Shown here one piece after another: positions 43,520 through 53,018 of a stretch of DNA of 64,000 nucleotides. The number at the start of each line of letters is the position of its first letter. Positions within the stretch are counted from its first letter, which is position 1. The position numbers were made by a program, and so were the translations under genes. The notes beneath the pieces were generated by a model. It saw only the letters and a list, made by a program, of their open reading frames with translations, had not been told where the DNA came from and did not search any database. The DNA comes from Polaribacter glomeratus (lineage in GTDB: Bacteria; Bacteroidota; Bacteroidia; Flavobacteriales; Flavobacteriaceae), in NCBI RefSeq assembly GCF_002954665.1, contig NZ_MSCM01000002.1, positions 716,767 to 780,766 on the forward strand, read 5' to 3'.

Positions 43520-45061
43520 ATGACAGATTTTGGAATTAAAGAAGCACTAAAAACGTTAGGCCTAAAAGATATAAATGAAGGAACTTCTACAGGTTCTAAC
43601 AATTTTTCTAATGGCGAATTGATAGAAAGTTATTCTCCAGTTGATGGAAAACTGATTGGAAAAGTAAGAGCAACTTCAAAAGAAGACTATGAAAAAGTGA
43701 TGGAAACAGCTACAAAAGCGTTTAAATCATTTAGAAACATGCCTTCTCCACAAAGAGGAGAAATTGTACGTCAGTTTGGTAACAAATTAAGAGAATTAAA
43801 AGAACCTTTAGGAAAATTAGTTTCTTATGAAATGGGAAAATCTTTGCAAGAAGGTTATGGAGAGGTTCAAGAAATGATAGATATTTGTGATTTTGCTGTT
43901 GGATTATCACGTCAATTAAATGGGCAAGTAATTCCGTCGGAAAGACCAGGACACGTAATGAGAGAACAATGGCATCCAATTGGGGTTGTTGGTATTATTT
44001 CTGCTTTTAATTTTCCAGTTGCAGTTTGGGCTTGGAATACCGCTTTAGCTTGGATTTGTGGCGATGTTTGTGTTTGGAAAGGTTCTGAAAAAGCACCTTT
44101 ATGTACGGTAGCTTGTCAAAACATTATTGCAGGCGTTTTAAAAGAAAATAATTTACCAGAAGGTATTTCTTCTATTATAAATGGAGATTATAAAGTAGGT
44201 GAAATGATGACTACGGATACTAGAATTCCGTTAATTTCTGCAACTGGATCTACAAGAATGGGAAGAATTGTTGGTACTACTGTTGCACAACGTTTTGGAA
44301 AATCTTTATTAGAATTAGGAGGAAACAATGCGATTATTATTACACCAACTGCAGATTTAAAAGTAGTGGTTCCTGGCGCTGTTTTTGGTGCTGTAGGTAC
44401 TTGTGGGCAACGTTGTACATCTACAAGAAGATTAATTATTCACGAATCTGTGTATGATAAAGTAAGAGATGCCATTGTTGGTGCTTACAAACAAATCAAA
44501 ATAGGAAATCCTTTAGATGAAACGAAACATGTTGGGCCGTTAATTGATAAGGATTCTGTAAATACGTATTTAGCCGCTATCGAAAAAGCGAAAGCTGAAG
44601 GTGGTAATGTATTGGTTGAAGGTGGTGTTTTAACTGGCGAAGGATTTGAGTCTGGTTGCTACGTAAAACCAGCAATTATTGAAGCTGAAAACCATTTTGA
44701 AATTGTACAACATGAAACTTTTGCACCTATTTTATATTTAATGAAATATTCTGGTGAAGTAGAAAATGCAATTGAAAAGCAAAACGGAGTTGCGCAAGGT
44801 TTATCTTCTGCAATTATGACGAATGAAATGAAGGAAGCTGAGAAGTTTTTATCGTATGCTGGTTCAGATTGTGGAATTGCAAACGTAAATATTGGAACAT
44901 CTGGTGCAGAAATTGGTGGTGCTTTTGGTGGTGAAAAAGAAACTGGTGGAGGTAGAGAATCTGGTTCTGATGCTTGGAAAGTTTATATGCGTAGACAAAC
45001 AAACACCGTAAATTATTCAGACGAATTACCTTTAGCACAAGGAATTAAATTTGATCTTTAA
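43520..45061 (+). CDS. ALDH7-family aldehyde dehydrogenase (aminoadipate-semialdehyde type)
   Basis: A 513-residue NAD(P)-dependent aldehyde dehydrogenase of the antiquitin group, which oxidises aminoadipate semialdehyde (piperidine-6-carboxylate) in lysine breakdown. The catalytic Glu lies in LELGGNNAIII and the Cys in VGTCGQRCTSTRRL, close to the antiquitin form. I start at the ATG at 43520; the longer frame from 43397 adds 41 residues with no match to the family and crosses the divergent gene's promoter. A terminator follows 28 bp after the stop. Confidence 0.93.
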   Translation: MTDFGIKEALKTLGLKDINEGTSTGSNNFSNGELIESYSPVDGKLIGKVRATSKEDYEKVMETATKAFKSFRNMPSPQRGEIVRQFGNKLRELKEPLGKLVSYEMGKSLQEGYGEVQEMIDICDFAVGLSRQLNGQVIPSERPGHVMREQWHPIGVVGIISAFNFPVAVWAWNTALAWICGDVCVWKGSEKAPLCTVACQNIIAGVLKENNLPEGISSIINGDYKVGEMMTTDTRIPLISATGSTRMGRIVGTTVAQRFGKSLLELGGNNAIIITPTADLKVVVPGAVFGAVGTCGQRCTSTRRLIIHESVYDKVRDAIVGAYKQIKIGNPLDETKHVGPLIDKDSVNTYLAAIEKAKAEGGNVLVEGGVLTGEGFESGCYVKPAIIEAENHFEIVQHETFAPILYLMKYSGEVENAIEKQNGVAQGLSSAIMTNEMKEAEKFLSYAGSDCGIANVNIGTSGAEIGGAFGGEKETGGGRESGSDAWKVYMRRQTNTVNYSDELPLAQGIKFDL

Positions 45062-45089
45062 AAAGTTCTAAGCTTTTTGTAAAAATAGA

Positions 45090-45117
45090 AAAACCCAACT
45101 TTTTAAAGTTGGGTTTT
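45090..45117. terminator. Bidirectional terminator between ALDH and FKBP genes
   Basis: A 13-bp stem, AAAACCCAACTTT (45090-45102) and its complement (45105-45117), separated by two bases and flanked by A/T-runs, lies between converging genes. Confidence 0.88.
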
Positions 45118-45169
45118 TTATGCTTTAGAATTTATTTCTAAAATTAACTTTGGTTAAAAAATAAAAAAT

Positions 45170-45619
45170 TTATTTTTTAAGTTCAGTTTCTAAAATTTCT
45201 ACAACTTCAAGATCAAAAATTAAATCTTTACCTGCTAAAGGATGATTACCATCAATAACAATACTTTCTTCTTTAACTTCAACAACCATTAAATTCATTT
45301 CTTGGCCGTCTGGTGTTTTAGAAACAAGACCCATTCCAACTTCTGGCGTCATATCTTGAGGAAGTTCACTTTTTTGCACTTCTTGTATTAGATCTTTATT
45401 AATTTCTCCATACGCTTCCTCTTTAGCAATTGTAATGGTTTTTTTCTCTTTTACTTTCATATCGATCAACCCTTTTTCAAAACCAGGTATTATCTGTCCT
45501 TGTCCTAACGTAAACTCTAATGGTTCTTTTCCTTCAGAACTATCAAAAATTTGTCCATCAGATAACTTACCTGTATAATTTACTTTCACTGTGTTGTTTT
45601 CTTTGACTTGAATCATCAT
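45170..45619 (-). CDS. FKBP-type peptidyl-prolyl isomerase (SlyD-like)
   Basis: A 149-residue cytoplasmic proline isomerase/chaperone. The FKBP core (VNYTGKLSDGQIFDSSEGKE, IPGFEKGLIDMKVKEKKTIT) carries the insert-in-flap domain typical of SlyD between AYGEINKDLIQEVQKSELP and NHPLAGKDLIFDLEVVEI. The metal-binding His-rich tail of enterobacterial SlyD is missing. The start may be either of two adjacent ATGs. It lies convergent to the ALDH gene across a terminator. Confidence 0.93.
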   Translation of the reverse strand: MMIQVKENNTVKVNYTGKLSDGQIFDSSEGKEPLEFTLGQGQIIPGFEKGLIDMKVKEKKTITIAKEEAYGEINKDLIQEVQKSELPQDMTPEVGMGLVSKTPDGQEMNLMVVEVKEESIVIDGNHPLAGKDLIFDLEVVEILETELKK

Positions 45620-46059
45620 ACTATGTTATTTAATTTTTAAAAATATTTTTCGCATAATTCTTACGCAGCAAACATTTTAATTTAAACTTATACTAAGATT
45701 AGCCGCGAAAATCAAGCCAAAAACAGCAAAAACAGGAATGAAATTTTATAAATTGATGTTTTGATCATTTTAAAATGTAAAAATAGGCACGTAGCCCTTT
45801 GATGAACTCAAAGTATCATATTTTTCGCCTTTTTTAAAATAACTGTTTAAAAAAGAATCTAATCAGCAAGTATGTCAGTTAAAGTAAAAAAATAGTGAGC
45901 ATTTGCGCCAACTCCGTAAAAAAACAAAGAGTAGTTTTGGTTGCAAAGTAGTCTAAATACCTAAAAATAGTGTGAAAAGGAAGTTTAAAAGGTTGTTTTT
46001 ATAGGATTTAATTTTTCTTATAAAATTAAACTATCTTTAATTTATTAAGTCTAAAGCTC
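45620..46059. other. 440-bp gene-free stretch
   Basis: No open frame with coding character, RNA gene or long repeat is seen between the FKBP and DUF1800 genes. The only signal is TATCTTTA (46032-46039), a possible -7 element 21 bp before the DUF1800 start, with no good -33 partner. The remainder is AT-rich. Confidence 0.4.
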
Positions 46060-47433
46060 ATGAAATCAATACACATACAACATTTATATAACAGGATTGG
46101 TTTTGGTATTACACCAAAAGAATTGAAGCGTTTGGCTAAGAAAAGTAAAAAAAATGTGATCAATGAGCTATTTAATTCTTCTAAGAAAATAACTCCTTTA
46201 ACTATTGATATTTCTTTTTTAAAGGACATAACTGCACAAGATTATAAGGATAAACAAAAGCAAAGAGAGCTTCAAAAAATTAGCAGACAAAAAGTACATG
46301 AATTTTCTGTTGCCTGGGTGTATAGATTGATGAATCCTTCTGAAATTTTACGTGAAAAAATGACGTTGTTTTGGACAAATCATTTTGTCTGCGAAAATAA
46401 AAACATCTTATTTATTCAAGAGTATAATAATGTTTTGCGTACAAATGCGCTGGGCAATTTTAGCGATTTTACAAAAATCGTTTCAAAACAAGCTGCAATG
46501 TTGAATTACCTTAACAACAAACAGAATAAGAAAAAAAGCCCGAACGAAAATTTTGCGCGCGAATTAATGGAGCTTTTTACATTAGGTCAAGATAAGTACA
46601 CACAAACTGATATTAAAGAATCTGCAATAGCTTTTACAGGCTATGTTCATAATTTTAAAGGAGAAGTTATTCTAAGAAAAAAAGATCATGACGAAAATGA
46701 GAAAACTTTTTTAGGAAAAACAGGTAATTTTAATGGTGATGCTATTATTGATATTATCCTAGAAAAGGAGCAATGTGCTAAATTTATATCAGAAAAAATA
46801 TACAGTTATTTTGTAAATGAAAAGATTAATAAAAGTCATGTAGAAGAAATGACAGCTGTTTTTTATAAAGAGTATAATATCGAAAAATTAATGCGTTTTG
46901 TGTTGCTTTCTGAGTGGTTTTATGCGGATGAAAATATTGGTGTAAAAATAAAATCGCCAATAGAATTTATTGTGGGCATTAACACAATTGTGCCTTTTAC
47001 TTTTGAAAAAGAGCAACAAATTTTGTTAGTTCAGAAATTATTAGGTCAGGTTTTAATGAGTCCGCCAAATGTGGCAGGCTGGAAAACAGGCAGAAATTGG
47101 ATTGACAGCAATACCATTGTTACGCGCTTGCGATTGCCATCGGTTTTACTAAATAATGCAGAAATTACATATTCTGATAAAGGAGACGAAGAATCTACAG
47201 ATGCTAATTTTGACGAAAAAAAATTACGAAGAAAAGCATTTATCAAAACAAAAACAGCTTGGAAAACCTTTGATGAAAACTATAAAAACAGTTCTCATCA
47301 AGAATTAATGCAACAAGTAATTACCACAAAATTAAATGCAGGTACAGCACAAATGCTACTGAACAATATGCAAATGCCCAAGCAAGATTTTTGTGTACAA
47401 TTAATGAGTTTGCCAGAATATCAACTTTGTTAA
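46060..47433 (+). CDS. DUF1800 family protein
   Basis: A 457-residue protein with the DUF1800 pattern: HIQHLYNRIGFGITPKEL opening, REKMTLFWTNHFVCENKN, then NENFARELMELFTLGQD and a late LLGQVLMSPPNVAGWKTGRNW. Bacteroidota pair it with a DUF1501 protein, as here (36 bp downstream). Function unknown; I find no signal peptide in the first residues. DUF1501 relatives have an alkaline-phosphatase-like fold, so the pair may process an envelope sulfate or phosphate ester, but that is only a guess. Confidence 0.9.
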   Translation: MKSIHIQHLYNRIGFGITPKELKRLAKKSKKNVINELFNSSKKITPLTIDISFLKDITAQDYKDKQKQRELQKISRQKVHEFSVAWVYRLMNPSEILREKMTLFWTNHFVCENKNILFIQEYNNVLRTNALGNFSDFTKIVSKQAAMLNYLNNKQNKKKSPNENFARELMELFTLGQDKYTQTDIKESAIAFTGYVHNFKGEVILRKKDHDENEKTFLGKTGNFNGDAIIDIILEKEQCAKFISEKIYSYFVNEKINKSHVEEMTAVFYKEYNIEKLMRFVLLSEWFYADENIGVKIKSPIEFIVGINTIVPFTFEKEQQILLVQKLLGQVLMSPPNVAGWKTGRNWIDSNTIVTRLRLPSVLLNNAEITYSDKGDEESTDANFDEKKLRRKAFIKTKTAWKTFDENYKNSSHQELMQQVITTKLNAGTAQMLLNNMQMPKQDFCVQLMSLPEYQLC

Positions 47434-47469
47434 CCTCTCAACAGCGCCCTAGAAAACAAACCTAAAACT

Positions 47470-48660
47470 ATGAAACGTAGAGATTTTTTAAAACAAACCA
47501 CATTTGCATCGGGCATGTTTTTTGTTCCGCAATTTTTAAAAGCTTTTGAGAACAATCCAACCAAAACGTTTAGCAATAAAAAAGTGGTGATTATTCAGTT
47601 AAAAGGTGGTAATGACGGTTTAAATACAGTTGTGCCTTTTAACAATGATATTTATTATCAGCAAAGAAGTACAATTGCAATCAATAAAAAGGATCTTCTT
47701 AAAATTTCTGATGAAGTTGGTCTTCATAAAAGTTTACAGCCTTTACAAAACTTGTACGATAAAGGTTTTGTAAGTATTATCAATAACGTGGGCTATCCAA
47801 ATCCTAATTTATCGCATTTTAGAGCTACGGATATTTGGCAAACGGCAAGTGATAGTAATGAATATTTGCAAAATGGTTGGGTTGGTAGATATTTAGATTA
47901 TACCAAAGGAAACCCTTACAATGCTATAGAGGTTGACGAAAGTTTGTCTTTAATGTTGAAAGGAAGAACGCAAAATGGTTTGGCAATTACAGATCCTAAT
48001 TTATTTTATAAATCGATGCGTGAACCTTTTTTTAATAATGTGGTGCAGAGTTATAAGGATCCGCATTTAAACGAGCATAATTTGGGGTATTTATACAATA
48101 CTATGATTGATGCAAAATCATCAGCAAAATATATTTTAGAAAAAACAAAAGCGAAATCAACGGTTGCAGAGTATCCTAAAAATATTTTTGGGAAACAGTT
48201 AAAAACCATTGCCGGTTTTATAAATTCAGGTTTAGAAACCCAAGTTTATTATGCGGGTTTAAGCGGATTTGATACACACGCAAATCAAGCAAATACGCAA
48301 GAGCGATTGTTAAAAATTTATGCAGAAAGCATGGAGGTTTTTGTAAATGATTTAGAAAAAAACAATGCTTTTGACGATGTTATTATTCTTACTTTTTCTG
48401 AGTTTGGAAGACGTGTAAAACAAAATGAATCTAAAGGTACAGATCATGGAGCTGCGAACACTGTTTTTGTAGTTGGTAAAAATTTAAAGAAACAAGGTTT
48501 GTATAATAACTTGCCTAATTTGGGCGATTTGGATAAAAACGGAAACTTAAAATATGAAATTGATTTTAGAGAAATTTATGCTACAATTTTAGACAAATGG
48601 TTACAAGTTGATGACGTTGCAATCTTAAATAAATCGTTTTCTAAATTGGATTTTATTTAG
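47470..48660 (+). CDS. DUF1501 family protein, probably Tat-exported
   Basis: A 396-residue exported protein. The N-terminus MKRRDFLKQTTFASGMFFV has the twin-arginine-like RRDFLK motif and a hydrophobic stretch to about residue 25. Core motifs KKVVIIQLKGGNDGLNTVVP, LSHFRATDIWQTAS, SGFDTHANQANTQERLL and FSEFGRRVKQNESKGTDHGAAN are those of DUF1501, related to alkaline-phosphatase-like sulfatases. It pairs with the DUF1800 gene 36 bp upstream. Substrate unknown. Confidence 0.92.
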   Translation: MKRRDFLKQTTFASGMFFVPQFLKAFENNPTKTFSNKKVVIIQLKGGNDGLNTVVPFNNDIYYQQRSTIAINKKDLLKISDEVGLHKSLQPLQNLYDKGFVSIINNVGYPNPNLSHFRATDIWQTASDSNEYLQNGWVGRYLDYTKGNPYNAIEVDESLSLMLKGRTQNGLAITDPNLFYKSMREPFFNNVVQSYKDPHLNEHNLGYLYNTMIDAKSSAKYILEKTKAKSTVAEYPKNIFGKQLKTIAGFINSGLETQVYYAGLSGFDTHANQANTQERLLKIYAESMEVFVNDLEKNNAFDDVIILTFSEFGRRVKQNESKGTDHGAANTVFVVGKNLKKQGLYNNLPNLGDLDKNGNLKYEIDFREIYATILDKWLQVDDVAILNKSFSKLDFI

Positions 48661-48790
48661 TTCTTAATTTTTGGTGATTAAATTATTGCTTCTAATAATT
48701 CTGTTATATTTAATTGAATACTCGTTTAAGAATTACAATTTAGTGCTATCTAAAATCAACTGTTGTATATTGCAAGTATAAACGATTATT

Positions 48791-49015
48791 ATGAAATTAA
48801 ATTTATTGTCTTGCGATTCTCAGCGACCAGATAAAAGAGCGATTGCTAAATGTATTGCAGAAGTTTCATCTAATATTTCGGAAAGCTTGTCAAATGAACT
48901 TACAGATATTCTCTTAGAAGGAGATGCTGTTGATATAGAAGTAACAGATAAAAATGCTGGTTCTGCGCTTAGAGCTTTGCGAAAACTAGATATCGATTAC
49001 GAAATTATTGAATAA
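48791..49015 (+). CDS. 74-residue protein, possible L7/L12 C-terminal-like fold
   Basis: A 74-residue soluble protein with the layout beta-alpha-alpha-beta-alpha-beta: VDIEVTDKNAGSALRALRKL before a final DYEIIE strand, much like the C-terminal domain of ribosomal L7/L12 and related small ligand-binding domains. This is a look-alike from pattern only. TATATTGC lies just before the ATG, near a -7 element. No operon partner. Function unknown. Confidence 0.6.
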   Translation: MKLNLLSCDSQRPDKRAIAKCIAEVSSNISESLSNELTDILLEGDAVDIEVTDKNAGSALRALRKLDIDYEIIE

Positions 49016-49102
49016 TTTTTAAAATTTGTTTTATTTCGTATTCATTTTATTAAAAAAGCGATTAATTTTTTTGGCTTCTTTATTTAAAACCTTAAGTAAA
49101 TT

Positions 49103-50245
49103 CTAGCCATACTTCACTTTTCTAATAACACGTATCGCCTCTTTGTATTTAATGTATGTAGTTTTATCTTCTAAATTTCGCATATAATTCTTTGCCTTTT
49201 TAAGTTGATTTGCTGCATCTAAAAATCCATTTAAAAAACAGATTAAATAATTGGTTGGCAACCTAAACACATCCTCATGTTCTAGAACAGAAAGCGGAGT
49301 CTCATTTATAATTTTAGAAATAATTTTGTTGCTGTTTGTATAAATATGATTCATAACGATTTCATCATATTTTGGTGGCTTAAACAAAAATTCAGTAACA
49401 ATATCATGTTTACCATTATCTTTAAAGTTAATGATCGTTTTTTCTAAAGGATAATACGTTTCACTGGCGTCAATACCTAATAATATAAATTCTGTTATTA
49501 TAAAAGAATGACTGTTATAACTGATTTGAACATCATCCAAAGCAGAAAAAAACAATCTAACTTGTTCATTAATCAACTCAATATCTACTCTAGAAAAATA
49601 TTCTTCTTGGTTGATGATTTTCTTTTCTCCAGCCCAACACAGTACAAATTGTTCGTTAAAAACTTTGTATTGAGGATTGTTTGCTGGTTTATGATTGTTT
49701 ATAAAATCGAAGACTCCGTTTAAAGTAAGTTCAATATTGTTTCTTGCGTTATTTTCAATGGATTCTACTATTGATTTATTGGTGTTTTTTAATTCAAAAG
49801 TTGTCTTCAAAAAAGGCATTGAATTACTTCCTTTTCTATGAAAAAGGGTTCCTTTTTTATACTTCCAAGTGTTTTTTAAAAAAGAGGTTATTTGATTATT
49901 TGGGTGAATAGTAACCAAACCAACTACTTTGTGCCTTGGTAACCTTGGAAAAGGTACATTTTCGTACTGAATTTTAGGCGGATTTACCAAATACGCATTT
50001 ACTAAATTTTGAATTTTACTATCATCGTAAAAATCGACGCCAAGAATTTTATTTTCTTCATCTTCTATACCAATTACGATGTAAGAATTGTTTTCTGGAT
50101 TGGAGTTGGAAAGCGCACAAATATGTTTTAGAAACTTTGCCTTTCCTTCTTTATTACTTAAAGATAATTTTTGCTTTTTATCATAAAAACTATTCTCATC
50201 ATTTTGAGAAAGTAGGTTTTTGATCAAAAGTCTTTTGTTAATCAC
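49103..50245 (-). CDS. AlbA_2 (Schlafen-type) domain protein
   Basis: A 380-residue cytoplasmic protein. The N-terminal third has the AlbA_2 pattern: SNKEGKAKFLKHICALSNSN, YIVIGIEDEENKILGVDFYD and the KIQNLVNAYLVNPPKIQYEN end. This domain binds nucleic acid or ATP and occurs in transcription regulators and some defence genes. The remainder is helical with no motif I know. Flavobacterial genomes hold a conserved copy like this one, so a housekeeping role is likely. No defence neighbours. Confidence 0.82.
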   Translation of the reverse strand: MINKRLLIKNLLSQNDENSFYDKKQKLSLSNKEGKAKFLKHICALSNSNPENNSYIVIGIEDEENKILGVDFYDDSKIQNLVNAYLVNPPKIQYENVPFPRLPRHKVVGLVTIHPNNQITSFLKNTWKYKKGTLFHRKGSNSMPFLKTTFELKNTNKSIVESIENNARNNIELTLNGVFDFINNHKPANNPQYKVFNEQFVLCWAGEKKIINQEEYFSRVDIELINEQVRLFFSALDDVQISYNSHSFIITEFILLGIDASETYYPLEKTIINFKDNGKHDIVTEFLFKPPKYDEIVMNHIYTNSNKIISKIINETPLSVLEHEDVFRLPTNYLICFLNGFLDAANQLKKAKNYMRNLEDKTTYIKYKEAIRVIRKVKYG

Positions 50246-50346
50246 TAATTATTATTTATTGGCATTCGTGTTATTCAAACTTTGTACTTTTTGCTTCTGA
50301 TTTTTAAATTTAGATGATTGGTTAAATAAATTACTTGCGTCTAAAT

Positions 50347-51099
50347 CTATTTTTTATTCATAATAGTTGCACTCGCTTGGGCCGACGGATACACAACTAA
50401 ATCCTCAATATTTACATGATAAGGTCTCGTTATTACAAAATGAATAATATCTGCAATATCTGCTGCTTGTAAAGCTTTATAGCCTGTGTAAACTGTTTTT
50501 GCTTTTTCTGTATCACCTTTAAAACGAACTTCAGAAAACTCGGTTTCTACAGCACCAGGGTGAATTGCGGAAACACGAATGTTATATTTGTTTAGATCGA
50601 TTCTCATGGCTTTATTTAAAGCGTCTACGGCGTGTTTAGAAGCACAGTATACATTTCCGTTAGGATATACTTCTTTTGCGGCAATTGAACCTATATTTAC
50701 AATAAAACCATCATTATTTTTTATCATTTGTGGAATGATTGCCTTAGAAACATACAACAAACCTTTTACATTAATGTCTAACATAGCATCCCAATCATCT
50801 AAATCGCCATCTTGAATGCTAGATAACCCATGCGCATTACCAGCATTGTTAATTAAAATATCAATATTCTTAAATTTATCTGGAAGTGATGCAATAGCAG
50901 CAGATACTTCGTCTCTTTTAGAAACATCAAACTGTAGAGTAGTTACTTCTGTTAAATCGCTTAATAATTCTTGAAGTTTATCTAATCTTTCGCTTCTTCT
51001 GCCGCAAAGAATTAAACGGATGTTGTTTTTGGCAAATAATTCTGCAGTTGCTTTACCAATACCCGAAGTTGCACCGGTTATAAATGCTGTTTTTCTCAT
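50347..51099 (-). CDS. SDR-family oxidoreductase (YdfG-like)
   Basis: A 250-residue classical short-chain dehydrogenase. The cofactor motif GATSGIGKATAELFA begins at residue 8, with the R-x-x-R region (CGRRSERL) suggesting NADP. The NNAG motif is NNAGNAHGLSS, and the active site is a Ser in VNIGSIAAKEV with Y-x-x-x-K in YCASKHAVDAL. Like E. coli YdfG it may act on 3-hydroxy acids or serine; the exact substrate is unknown. It stands alone between the AlbA_2 gene and a terminator. Confidence 0.92.
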   Translation of the reverse strand: MRKTAFITGATSGIGKATAELFAKNNIRLILCGRRSERLDKLQELLSDLTEVTTLQFDVSKRDEVSAAIASLPDKFKNIDILINNAGNAHGLSSIQDGDLDDWDAMLDINVKGLLYVSKAIIPQMIKNNDGFIVNIGSIAAKEVYPNGNVYCASKHAVDALNKAMRIDLNKYNIRVSAIHPGAVETEFSEVRFKGDTEKAKTVYTGYKALQAADIADIIHFVITRPYHVNIEDLVVYPSAQASATIMNKK

Positions 51100-51251
51100 T
51101 TGTTATCTTTTAATTAGGATGATTTTTTTATGAACTGGTACTTTTAAATATCAGTTTTATAAAAAATATAAATCTTATCATAAAAGTATAAAAACAACTT
51201 GTTTTATGCTACGAAACACTATTTTATTTTCTTAGTTATAAGCAAAGAAAA

Positions 51252-51273
51252 AACCGTCCTCCTCAGGACGGTT
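51252..51273 (-). terminator. Terminator of the 311-residue lipoprotein gene
   Basis: A 9-bp stem AACCGTCCT/AGGACGGTT with a CCTC loop is followed on the minus strand by a T-run. It lies 59 bp past the stop of the lipoprotein gene. Confidence 0.85.
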
Positions 51274-51331
51274 CTTCTTTCAATTGGTTATTGAGAAATA
51301 ACCAACCAAAAATCAACTAACCAAACTTATT

Positions 51332-52267
51332 TTAAATATTTTCTAATCTTCTAACCTTTGTCTTTCTTTCTACTTTAGTACGTTTTCTATTGTTATTCCT
51401 TACAGTTGGTATTTCGGTTTTAACATTTTTTTCACTTTTTAAGTATGGTAAAAAACCATATCCTTTAAAGTCGTACGTTGTCTTTGAGCTTATATGATAT
51501 AAACGAATGTTATTTTCATTTGTAACGCTTAACTCGAACTCTTCTATATCTCCACCATCATAATTAAGTGTTAAAATTTTTAGGTCTTCATAACCCGTAA
51601 CATCAAACACTTCATATCCTCCTACATAACTCCATCTTATATAATCAATTTGTGTGCCAAAGTTGTCTTTTGAACTCCTAAATGTTGTTATGTTATTTGG
51701 TGTAAACTCTAGGTAATTTTCATCATCAAAGTTATTTGGAGTTCCGTCTCTAGTCTCTATTTTTCCCCAAGCTTCATATTCTTGTAAAAAATACTCTATA
51801 TTTTCATAAAATAGTTTGTCGTAATTAAAATTTCTAATACTATATCCTATTAAATAATAGCTTACATTTTGTCTTCGGTTATATAATATAATTTCATTAT
51901 TTGATAAAATTGTTACTTCAAAATCGTTTGCACCATTTAAATCATGATTTGTTTCTAACAGACCATTAAAAGTATTGTAAGTTCCAACATCAATTCCTAA
52001 ACCATTTCCTGTTCTACCAATAGCTACAATATTATTATTTGCGTATAGAATACCGTTTAAAAACGATAGGGTAAAAGCTCTAGAAACAAAAGGAATATCT
52101 CCGTTACCTGAAGTTCTATGATAATCTACATACCATAAATCATACTCAGATACTACTTCTTCTAAAGTTGGTTGATACTCATTATAAGAATCTTGATAAA
52201 CTGTTGTACAAGAATTTAGAAGAGTTCCTGTAATAATAATTGCGAAAAGTAATTTTAGAGTCTTCAT
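51332..52267 (-). CDS. Lipoprotein with basic C-terminal tail, unknown
   Basis: A 311-residue lipoprotein: lipobox TLLNSCTTV with Cys near residue 20. The mature part looks beta-rich with repeated aromatic stretches (LWYVDYHRTSGNGDIPFVS, FTPNNITTFRSSKDNFG) and EYEAWGKIETRDG; the last 25 residues are strongly basic (NNRKRTKVERKTKVRR). Two YDLWYVD/YEAWG-like segments suggest an internal repeat of a lipocalin-type unit. No family assigned. It lies 81 bp after the next lipoprotein gene on the same strand, perhaps in one unit. Confidence 0.7.
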   Translation of the reverse strand: MKTLKLLFAIIITGTLLNSCTTVYQDSYNEYQPTLEEVVSEYDLWYVDYHRTSGNGDIPFVSRAFTLSFLNGILYANNNIVAIGRTGNGLGIDVGTYNTFNGLLETNHDLNGANDFEVTILSNNEIILYNRRQNVSYYLIGYSIRNFNYDKLFYENIEYFLQEYEAWGKIETRDGTPNNFDDENYLEFTPNNITTFRSSKDNFGTQIDYIRWSYVGGYEVFDVTGYEDLKILTLNYDGGDIEEFELSVTNENNIRLYHISSKTTYDFKGYGFLPYLKSEKNVKTEIPTVRNNNRKRTKVERKTKVRRLENI

Positions 52268-52348
52268 AAGCTTCCAGTTTATAAGTTACGCTTATATATA
52301 TTCAATATGTGTGCCAAAAAATAGTAAACACTAATAATTAAATTTTAA

Positions 52349-52843
52349 CTATTTGATATCATTGTCTTTACGTGTAGAAGGATAAAATATAGATTTCCCT
52401 TTTTTGATAGATTTTACTTTAAAGTACTTCGTTTTTCCTTTTACGATGTAGCTAATTATTGCTTCATTTTGTTTCAATTCGTAAGGAAATTTTTTAATAG
52501 CAGTAACAGTATTATTTATTTCTTCGGATGCATTTTTTGCTAAAGTTACACTTGTTTTTTTTGACGTCATAAAATTAGCAGCTATAAATTTTTTGTCTTT
52601 GGTTTTACTACTTTCTAATATAGCTGTTTTTTCTAAAAAGAAGATGCTATCAAATTTTATAGGATAAAGAGCAGTATATGAAATGTTAACAGTTATACCT
52701 TTATTTCCTGGTACGCCACCAGTCCAATTATTATATATAGCAGACGTAATTGCAAATGGCGGATTTTCTTCAAACTTGGTACTGCCACATTGAGAAAGTA
52801 GAGTAGTAGTTATAAGTATTGCTAAAATTTTTAGTGTCTTCAT
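52349..52843 (-). CDS. Lipoprotein, unknown
   Basis: A 164-residue lipoprotein: lipobox TLLSQCGST with Cys near residue 19. The mature protein is a likely beta-sandwich (ITVNISYTALYPIKFDSIFF, EAIISYIVKGKTKYFKVKSI) with a Lys-rich end. It has no cysteine other than the anchor and no family that I recognise. Its signal peptide (MKTLKILAILITTTL) resembles that of the next lipoprotein (MKTLKLLFAIIITGTL), which may reflect a shared origin of the signal only. Confidence 0.7.
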   Translation of the reverse strand: MKTLKILAILITTTLLSQCGSTKFEENPPFAITSAIYNNWTGGVPGNKGITVNISYTALYPIKFDSIFFLEKTAILESSKTKDKKFIAANFMTSKKTSVTLAKNASEEINNTVTAIKKFPYELKQNEAIISYIVKGKTKYFKVKSIKKGKSIFYPSTRKDNDIK

Positions 52844-52892
52844 TTTTTTTGTTTTTTGTATATAATTTCAATTGTTATGCCAAGATATAAAA

Positions 52893-52923
52893 AAAGAGCT
52901 TATCAAAATTTGATAAGCTCTTT
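52893..52923 (-). terminator. Terminator of the ATP synthase operon
   Basis: A 15-bp stem AAAGAGCTTATCAAA (52893-52907) and its complement (52909-52923), with a T-run on the minus strand, lies about 95 bp past the atpG stop. It closes the operon without atpD or atpC. Confidence 0.9.
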
Positions 52924-53018
52924 GTACTTTATATTATTGTGTAAACGTTGAAACTAAAATATTTAACTTTTAAACGCTTTTTGCTTTTAACATTTTACTT
53001 TGCTAACTGGGCGGCTGT

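Noticed and set aside
49103..50245. Defence island around the AlbA_2 protein
   Set aside because: Neighbours are an SDR and metabolic or unknown genes; no nuclease, helicase or toxin-antitoxin genes are nearby.
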